Shown here: positions 62,801 through 64,000 of the stretch, one piece after another
How positions within the stretch are numbered: position 1 is the stretch's first letter
Layout of the letters: each line of letters opens with the position of its first letter
Position numbers and translations under genes: made by a program
Notes under the pieces: model-generated
What the model saw: the letters and a program-made list of their open reading frames with translations, nothing else
What the model was told of the DNA's origin: nothing
Databases searched by the model: none
Assembly: GCF_003254575.1 (NCBI RefSeq)
Contig: NZ_QJUA01000022.1
Span: forward strand, 27,096 to 91,095
DNA length: 64,000 bases
From: Mycobacterium kyogaense
Lineage (GTDB): Bacteria; Actinomycetota; Actinomycetes; Mycobacteriales; Mycobacteriaceae
Direction: 5' to 3'

Positions 62801-64000
62801 ACTCGGGGACATCGAGGCCGCACTGCACGATCACCCCGCAGTGACGCAGGCCGCGGTGATCGCCGTTCCCGATCCGACCGGTTCACACAGGCTGCAGGCC
62901 TACGTCGTGGCAACCGGCGGCGCCGATGTCCCCGCGGACCTTCGGCGCCACCTGACATCCGCACTGCCGGCGCACATGGTGCCCGCAGCCATCGCCGTGC
63001 TGGATGCTCTGCCGCTGACCGACAACGGAAAGCTGGACAAACGCGCGCTGCCCGAGGTCGACATCGACGCCGACTGCGGACGTGCGCCCGACACGCCGAC
63101 GGAAAGCAGCCTGTGTGACGTCTTCGCCGGCGTGCTGGGAGTCCCGGTGACCGGCGTCGACGCGGATTTCTTTGCCCTGGGCGGGCATTCGTTGTCGAGT
63201 ATCCGGTTGATCAGCCGGGTGCGATCGATCTTCGGCGTCGACCTCTCGCTGCGCGATGTGTTCGACCACCCCACCGTGGCAGGACTGGCCGACCTCGTCG
63301 ATGACGCCTCGACCCCGTCGGTGACCCGCCCGGACCTGGTCGTGCGCGAGCGGCCGGCACTCATCCCGGTCTCGGCGGCTCAGGAGCGCATGCTGATCGT
63401 CGACCGGCTTCCCGAGACCGGGACGGTCTACAACTATCCGCTGATCGTGACGGTCGGCGCGGGACTGGATGTCGCAGCGTTGCGGTCAGCGGTGGCCGAT
63501 GTGGTGGCCCGCCACGAAACGCTGCGCACCGTGTTCACCGAACACGACACAGGATTCGCCCAACACATCCTGGACCCCGACACCAGCGCCCCCATCGACA
63601 TCCTCGACGACGACGGCACACCCCTCGACCAGCAGATCGAGCAGGTGACCGCACACCGCTTCGACCTCACCCACGACACACCACTGCGCATCACCATCAT
63701 TCGCCACCCCGACCACACCACCACCGTCGTGCTTTTGCTGCACCACATCACCACCGACGAATGGTCCGACGCACCCCTGCTCACCGACCTCCACCACGCC
63801 TACACCGCACGCCTCTCCGGCCACCCACCCCACTGGAAACCGCTACCGGTCCACTACGCCGACTACGCCCTGTGGCACCACGCACTGCTCGACCACACCG
63901 CCGACGAGCACCTCCACTTCTGGACCCACACCCTGCGCGACGCCCCCGACGAAACCCCCCTACCCACCGATCGACCCCGCCCCACAACACCATCAGGCAC
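44598..64000 (+). CDS. Exochelin non-ribosomal peptide synthetase (FxbB/FxbC-type, single chain, 3' end outside window)
   Basis: GTG start at 44598 after AAGAAGAGG, 42 bases past the exporter. The frame is open to the window end: 6,467 codons and continuing. Domains in order: A1-T1-E1, C2-A2-T2, C3-A3-T3-E3, C4-A4-T4-E4, C5-A5-T5, C6 (partial). Phosphopantetheine serines are at codons 576 (LGGDSI), 2077, 3163, 4668 and 6198 (LGGHSL). Adenylation codes predict formyl-hydroxyornithine, beta-alanine, hydroxyornithine, threonine, hydroxyornithine; E domains put D-residues at 1, 3 and 4, as in exochelin MS. There is no starter C domain. In M. smegmatis, as I recall, this assembly line is split into FxbB and FxbC; here the junction between modules 2 and 3 (near 51,000) has no stop, so the gene is fused. 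No thioesterase is seen yet. Confidence 0.93.
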   Translation, partial: MTAESLDVVDLLDQWNNHSTPDRRTTVPAILTAQWGRTPDAIAVVDGPRRFTYRELEARTAQLAHSLLARGMGAEDVVAVGLPRSAEMVVCVLASMVAGTAFVPVDPTWPVHRRRQVLADAGVRCAIVTPTDDSDWAVDTVAVDLDDWRLDTEPTTVPEVTIAPGALAYVIFTSGSTGTPKGAMIRHEAIAERLLWQRDHILGFDRDDAALFKAPLSFDISVNEILLPLISGGRVVVAAPDAEKDPDYLLDTIATERVTFVYLVSSMLDTLLELDRIAIADGAAGALTSLRHVWCGGEVLTPGLFARFRRQLDTTLYHGYGPAEATIGVSHVIYRDTAERIATSIGLPNPHTQLYVLDHALRPVPPGIGGELYAAGFLLGRGYVKAPAMTASRFIANPFDANGTRMYRTGDLARWTDDGTLEFLGRADNQVKIRGRRIELEEIEAQLADHPEVRRAVVTVHRQGTADRLIGYLLAAPGVVNDATFHDEVRRWSASRLPDYMVPTDFVALDSIPLTANGKTDRAALPAPPAPRGGHRRRTPRNPREQVLCRAFAEALELDEADLGIDDDFFGLGGDSIVAIRVVGRVRALGFSLRPRDMFAHRTVAALAPLLVDAAPVPADQEMVDPTGPVPATPILQWLDEVADTGGSATSGMRGFYQGMSLVTPPDLDEPTLRQLVDAVVARHPVLWASTPGPAAQLHIPAAPPRTPFLISPLSEGVPAMRDRLVALLDPAAGIMVAVGWLTGGTATGRLVVVAHHVVVDGISLRVLADDFSEGYRQLSCGAGLALAPTRSAFRSWATQLADAAGHGAFDDDRAYWRDVAMTETCRLAASLDPHRDTVATQSSLTVALSAAATDAVLSAVPERIHGHVNDALVAALYLALREWLAARGVTDSEALTIEMEGHGRETGWVADGDLSTIVDLSDIVGWFTTLYPVLLRDNGIDWREALAGGPDLGAVVRSIKDQLRTVPSHGLSYGVLRHLRGDTELAVAPQVLFNYLGRFDATDRPWAFDGVLEGRDPAMPLPRLLEINAEAADTGDGPVLRATFSWPGNLLPTADVAALAARWISLLELIADSDDVRGHSVSDFDRVSLSDGDVVDVEQRYPGLHEVLPLTPVQQGIYFHSTFRRHADPYIVQQIVDIHGPLDVERFQRATDMVTARHLALTAAFVTVADGTPVAVHAPAPAPDFRVIDAGDGADAEAVVERCAADDRRRGFDLTRPPLSRYTLVRRDGERTTMVQTVHHLVADGWSVPVVLQDLLTAYTVGEFEEPAVSFGDFLEWLGTRDTVADRAVWAPVLAGIDAPTRLAAVDGAGVDGAGVDGRAGFGRRERRLADRGAVAAAAAAAGVTVSTLLHTAWALAVGRLTGRTDVTFGSVVSGRDGEVHGIEQMVGLLVNTVTVRVPWSPDEPARTVAARLGRREADLLGHHHLPLPEAHRIAGLDELFDTLVVIENLGPANVSAGDLRFGDIRVVEAPHYALTVMVTVRDELSLTITNARNHVSDAFADTVAGVFADVLSALATDLDVLCARIPIADSADPRPGFDAGTLTEILEAAAHTHRTDIAVRAGHEAVTFGALRERAGAIAAQLLDAGVQRGDVVALAMSRSTDLVASLWAITLTGAAYLPVDLGYPAARIAFMLGHARPRVALVDAAGRTVVQPALPEQTALVEVGAATDRDVTPVPVGPDDAVSVLYTSGSTGEPKAVIGTHGALANRLRWALTAWPAGRRLAKSSLSFIDGTTELLAGLAAGACTVLADDRASRDGRALADLIADHGVDQVLAVPSLAAALADEYRDDVATVRRWIVSGAPLTPADLATLRERGAAVVNSYGSSEVTGDVLAGPQQDTTVTLGAPVPGAHVRILDRHLGELPTAAIGEIYVSGPQLARGYLDRPAQTAARFVAAPGGARMYRTGDLGAWQSDGTVVFAGRTDDQLTVNGHRVEPGEIETALIRQPGVVDAAVVGFDATLAAVVVVDPAEPADPADSGDAGAPSPEDLRGALRRELPAHLVPATITITPSIPLLPNGKRDTAAIRAAVAPSRTVAQAAAGDHRQQVIVETIAAVLGAEPGQIGADTDFFATGGDSIAAIRLTSRLARRGLSVTTEDVFRGRTAIGIAALAGDDPTVQQESVSQFGTVRLSPATLQRLTTAEALDDIWGLSPLQHGVYYQCTLGDAPTTTYIAQNVFTVDGRVDAAAMQAAFTALLARHPQLRAGFRSVEHAEPHPAADASAVVQVVLTAPPSSITVLDFSDRPADEAAAALQAVVDDDRTTPFDLAAPPLLRLTVVRLPEGRDRMLLTYHFLLFDGWSREFVLRELFALYASGGQQGALVPRPGVVTDYLRWIERTGEADALAAWTDLLAGLDGPTSASGHRPTEAPVDTEPGRIVVAVDEPTTARLGDTAAALGVTLNAVVTTAVSVVTGLYAGTTDTVVGITVAGRPGELAGIDETIGLFLNTVPVRVDLPPATSLANVVGAVAQQRLAMMPHDHLGLGQIQRAAGQSGAALFDSLVVLQNFLGEGTFADLDAAHGIVDVDYHDTTHFPLTWVLTPGRRLTVKLEHRVVGDERAQEMVTCLLAVLQTLADSPATVLGAVPVTTAPPHHDEPRDVEPVTIAELLTQQANRRPDDVALVFGNVELTYRAFDERVNQLARVLRRHGASTETFVALALPRSIDMVVALFAVLRAGAAYLPLELDLPLSRLRTIISDARPTLLLTTSSQYELAECGREHGADVIVVDAETFGDELAATATDPLTSAELGDFAAGADRLQHPAYLIYTSGSTGTPKGVITGYAGLTNMYFNHREAIFAPTVRRAGRDRLDVAHTVSFSFDMSWEELFWLVDGHRVHICDEDLRRDAPALVAYCRDHAVDVVNVTPTYAHHLFDAGLLDTRAPALVLLGGEAVSEHVWSALRDHPATAGYNLYGPTEYTINTLGGGTDESTTPTVGRPIWNTRAYVLDRALRPVPDGTVGELYIAGTGLARGYHRRPALTSATMPADPFVPGGRMYRTGDLVRRRPDSGLLDYLGRADDQVKIRGYRIEPGEIEAALAALPDVSRCAVVVRTLAGDPPVKSLAAYVIPTSAPSTATELAGRLHEQLSSTLPAYMVPTRYGVVDTLPLTVNGKLDVSALPEPVAPTRTQTRAPRTEREAQLLDIVSAVLDLDAIGPEDDFFTLGGDSISSIALCGRARSAGLHITPRDVFRRRTVAALAALAESAPRAVDPLGALDVADTGDVAQTPMLAETAAAQTPLTNFYQAMVLTTPAALTETNVRDMLASLLDAHGMLRARLDSGADGWQLTIPDRGPDAASILTRATAELDEHTVAAATAEAATRLSPADGVMVHAVWWSAPHAPGQLLIVIHHLVIDGVSWRVLADDLRRAWAQVSSGSHPHLEAEPVPFRVWSDALRASARFADQTPYWADVLATPDPDLGARPLDPAVDLASTVTTRSFALSPDTSAAVLSAIPAAFHGRADDALLATLAMALHQWRRTRGRATGTATVVNVEGHGREADTVGLPLDLSRTVGWFTSIYPVRLDPGGLPWADVLAAGDRLAAAVKRVKEQLRTVPDRGIGYGVLRHLAVDPALTAATPQILFNYLGRFAGGTGRDWDPVPTIGALREGVDPANPAVALEITALAEESSAGPTLGITLAFPQELLDADAVGELADLWRAALEAVARCAALNGRTPSDFPLVQLSQADVDILERTGRVEEVLPLLPLQQGMYFHAMFGGGAQTFTDTYRIQQIATLSGPLDSAAATRAVQSVVDRHQALRASFTELQDGRLAQVIWSEVEVDIRFETASQTTDLDQIARRELARPFDLSRPPLVRYTLVSLAQDDHRLIQTMHHIIADGWSYPVIFTDIVAAYNAAVGRRAELAPVPATLRDHVESVLARDHDAAIAVWSEALRDATPTLLHGDRAAAAAGEHRSSTRRLSTELTSALTGVGRDRGLTMSAIVHGAWGILLGRLLDRREVVFGSTVSGRDGDLPGVESVVGLLINTIPVAMSWQHDTTLGAALTELQDRQSGVLDAHHLGLTELSRLAGTRELFDTLVVVENFPTTSSERRPDLLSFDGFVGTDAPHYPVSVIAYLGDELVIEISYDATVVDRRQADRYAEHLEHILTALATDSDTTIGALDFGVAGDAAVIPVASTEKTLAQAFSDVVARHGEAVAVTGDDGSLTYTQLDARATRVADALRAMGVRPESRVAVALPRSLDLIVAIVGVVKAGGAYVPLDPDSPEARLRHILTDAAPVCVLADRQHRLPDVDVPVVALADAENDASPHGTSAQPALADHTAYVIYTSGSTGVPKGVAVSHRNVAALFAAAAQRFSFTADDTWTMFHSAAFDFSVWEMWGALLHGARLVLVGGADARDPERFLRLLAAQRVTVLNQTPSAFYPLVDADARLRPELSLRYVIFGGEALDASRLDGWLDRGPAGPQLVNMYGITETCVHVSHRPLSSRDAGERGVIGGALPGLTVHVLDERLRPVPVGVVGEIYVSGGQVARGYIGKPGLTAGRFVADPNDAGGRRLYRSGDTAMWTATGDLIYVGRSDHQVKVRGYRIELGEVEAALAALPDVRNAAAAAHTDDAGRVTLVGYLVTSRPPATADIKHALTERIPAYMVPATFVLLEELPLTVNGKLDRAALPAPYRATAIADPEPGGAAARIAELCSQILHVPVEVDDDFFTMGGDSIVAIQLVNLARRAGLRITPQQVFTARTPAALADVADADAVSTTVVDAAAAAGEVPLPPIVSRQAELGGTITRFNQSEILRTPPGLTVDVLESAVRAVVERHDALRMRLLRPVPTLWTLETVTAGAAPLTRIDAADLTDDELAEAIAVESDAAAGRLDPESQEVLQAVWFDRGPEAQGRLILVIHHLAVDAVSWHILIEDLADACRQIERGAGSAVLQPVPTSYREYARAVNEEAQRASRLAEFEHWSATLAPGGELDPDALTVGLTVGATRDHEVILDVADTAALLTTVPALANADVTETLLTALSIAVNRWRRGAGRAADAPLVVDIERHGRDRWGEDVDLSRTVGWFTAISPVRLPCDDADLVTALRAVKEAVRAGADGGIGFGLLRYCNPRTAGALGRLPAPQLLFNYLGRWSAGDADWQPAPEPLRTDPDPDLGTPYLLEVNAACDDTADGPRLRAVFTYADGEFSEPDATDIAGHWVNVLQELATAAGTADRSMTPSDLPLVTLDQGQIDAVLAAVPVPVETIWPLSPLQQGVYFQARYSPAAVYIVQNVFDMSEPVDVAALQSAYTVVMARNPVLRSAFWADGTPEPVAAIAVEPPVIVKTVDLTGLADAGAIEAELDRVTRADRERTFDLASPPLARFTVVRTGRCDRLIFSYHFLLLDGWSREQLLGELFTAYSAARQGEPVDLPAPTADFTDYLTWLADRDRAESTRCWAEALAGLASPTLLVPSAVGTEPTLALRLEFLLSPDQTSALRARARECGVTLNAIISTALAMVIGYETAGSDVVFGSTVAGRPTEIDGIADVIGLFLNTVPTRVRLSPAHRLDDTARAVQSDRLAMMDHEYLGLGDIQRALADDTGIPSGAPLFDSLFVLQNFLDDDTFTDLETEHGIVGHDSVDASHYPLTWVASPGRRLWVKLEYRPDVVDRARAQRLLDRLQQVLEFMALARGADLLGSIPLALADEHRQLATADTATERPLSPAPVTDLLAERAQLSPEMTALVCGNQRVDYATLQGSINRLAWVLRDTGVSEGATVALAIPRSIDAVVALFAVLRAGAAYLPLELDYPDERLRVMLADAQPACVLTTSAVAERIGALSGDSRTLVLDDAGVAATVAAAPPEWDGYAPPLEAPAYLIYTSGSTGIPKGVSTAHRGVTNMHLNHREAIFGPAIERAGGRRMRIAHTVSFSFDMSWEELLWLIEGHEVHICDEQLRRDAVALVAYCQDHQIDVVNVTPTYAAVLFEEGLLDPPHPPTLVLLGGEAVSSSVWNRLRESDTTYGYNLYGPTEYTINTLGAGTDDSATPTVGAPIWNTRVYVLDAWLRPVPDEVTGELYISGAGLAHGYRGRAGLTAQRFVANPFRSGERMYRTGDVVRRRPDGNIDYFGRSDDQVKIRGHRVELGDIEAALHDHPAVTQAAVIAVPDPTGSHRLQAYVVATGGADVPADLRRHLTSALPAHMVPAAIAVLDALPLTDNGKLDKRALPEVDIDADCGRAPDTPTESSLCDVFAGVLGVPVTGVDADFFALGGHSLSSIRLISRVRSIFGVDLSLRDVFDHPTVAGLADLVDDASTPSVTRPDLVVRERPALIPVSAAQERMLIVDRLPETGTVYNYPLIVTVGAGLDVAALRSAVADVVARHETLRTVFTEHDTGFAQHILDPDTSAPIDILDDDGTPLDQQIEQVTAHRFDLTHDTPLRITIIRHPDHTTTVVLLLHHITTDEWSDAPLLTDLHHAYTARLSGHPPHWKPLPVHYADYALWHHALLDHTADEHLHFWTHTLRDAPDETPLPTDRPRPTTPSG
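47876..51000 (+). other. NRPS module 2: C-A(beta-alanine)-T
   Basis: C domain ~47910-49190 (LPLTPVQQGIYFHSTF; catalytic TVHHLVADGWS at codon 1240), A ~49220-50690, carrier ~50720-50940. The usual Asp235 is shifted: SFIDGTTEL gives I-D, then I-S (WIVSGAPL), S (VNSYGSSE) and G-D (VTGDVL). This fits the beta-alanine pattern VDxVISxGDK, where the carboxylate-side Asp moves to fit a beta-amino acid. No E domain, as expected for an achiral residue. The C follows an E domain. Confidence 0.75.
51001..55640 (+). other. NRPS module 3: C-A(hydroxyornithine)-T-E
   Basis: C ~51040-52320 (WGLSPLQHGVYYQ; active-site motif TYHFLLFDGWS, first His replaced by Tyr), A ~52400-53940, T ~53990-54210, E ~54270-55640 (HHLVIDGVSW, NVEGHGREAD, LFNYLGRF). 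Pocket residues D-M-E (SFDMSWEELF), N (DVVNVTPTY), L-G (LVLLGGEAV), L (YNLYGPTEY), I-N (TINTL) spell DMENLGLIN plus Lys, the delta-N-hydroxyornithine code. Closely similar to module 5. Confidence 0.85.
55641..60150 (+). other. NRPS module 4: C-A(threonine)-T-E
   Basis: C ~55670-56930 (VLPLLPLQQGMYFHAMF; TMHHIIADGWS), A ~56990-58480, T ~58505-58720, E ~58770-60140 (IHHLAVDAVSW, DIERHGRDRW, LFNYLGRW). Pocket residues D-F-W (FDFSVWEMW), N (LNQTPSAFY), I-G (VIFGGEAL), M (VNMYGITE), V-H (TCVHVSH) give DFWNIGMVH plus Lys, the canonical threonine code. The E domain would yield D-allo-Thr. Its EGHGR motif is altered to ERHGR. Confidence 0.88.
60151..63330 (+). other. NRPS module 5: C-A(hydroxyornithine)-T
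   Basis: C ~60180-61480 (WPLSPLQQGVYFQARY; SYHFLLLDGWS), A ~61540-63060, T ~63090-63310. The pocket reads DMENLGLIN plus Lys again (SFDMSWEELLW, DVVNVTPTY, LVLLGGEAV, YNLYGPTEYTINTL), so hydroxyornithine. The carrier motif is LGGHSLSS rather than GGDSI as in the other four carriers, and no E domain follows, leaving an L-residue as in the C-terminal hydroxyornithine of exochelin. Confidence 0.85.
63331..64000 (+). other. NRPS sixth condensation domain, partial at window edge
   Basis: Starts LIPVSAAQERMLIVDRLPET, the pattern of C domains accepting an L-configured donor, which fits the non-epimerised module 5. The active-site motif reads LLLHHITTDEWSDAPL, so the final Gly of HHxxxDG is Glu. About 200 residues are visible; what follows (A, T or thioesterase) lies outside. 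Confidence 0.8.

Overview
The window is high-GC DNA from a mycobacterium, most likely a rapidly growing Mycolicibacterium-type species. The evidence is an exochelin-type siderophore locus with two IdeR boxes, mycobacterial families (DUF2267, DUF5709, DUF8129-like proteins, an Rv3594-like amidase) and frequent GTG/TTG starts with ATGA/GTGA gene overlaps. No rRNA, tRNA, CRISPR array or intact transposase was seen.

Layout. 1-6.7 kb: an accessory region with a probable two-gene defence operon, a PD-(D/E)xK nuclease-NACHT ATPase overlapped by an SF2 helicase with a C-terminal nuclease-like domain. It is followed by 0.55 kb of non-coding DNA holding tandem 30-bp repeats that resemble insertion-sequence ends. 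7.2-11.3 kb: stress/DNA genes on the minus strand (DUF2267, a DUF1931 histone-fold protein whose Shine-Dalgarno lies in a hairpin, and a UvrA-like ATPase). 11.5-12.1 kb: the 5' halves of two genes joined tail to tail by a deletion. 12.1-20.3 kb: flavin reductase, an ABC exporter operon with divergent TetR, a kinase-DUF7064/7065 fusion divergent from an SDR gene around a perfect palindrome, and a second TetR. 20.3-22.6 kb: a molybdopterin oxidoreductase gene broken by an in-frame TAG. 22.6-31 kb: housekeeping and stress genes (peptidoglycan amidase, FAD oxidoreductase, manganese catalase with a SigF-like promoter, PHP phosphoesterase, two alpha/beta hydrolases). 31.1-34.6 kb: a tightly overlapping glycosyltransferase / glucosamine-kinase-like / SIS-isomerase operon. 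34.6-35.8 kb: an ankyrin protein.

36.0-64.0 kb is the iron locus. An IdeR box precedes the import operon (siderophore-interacting reductase, two FecCD-type permeases, ATPase). A second IdeR box lies between the divergent formyltransferase gene (fxbA) and the mbtH - ABC exporter pair - NRPS operon. The NRPS is one uninterrupted reading frame of at least 6,467 codons that leaves the window. Its architecture is A-T-E / C-A-T / C-A-T-E / C-A-T-E / C-A-T / C... The specificity residues read directly from the sequence match formyl-hydroxyornithine, beta-alanine, hydroxyornithine, threonine and hydroxyornithine, with D-residues at positions 1, 3 and 4. That is the composition and stereochemical order of exochelin MS. 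The biochemistry is therefore known. The less expected parts are the single-chain synthetase, the sixth condensation domain, and the mutually complementary decay of the two exporter ATPases.

The best candidates for something undescribed are the nuclease-NACHT / helicase-nuclease pair at the left end and the hairpin over the ribosome-binding site of the bacterial histone-fold gene.
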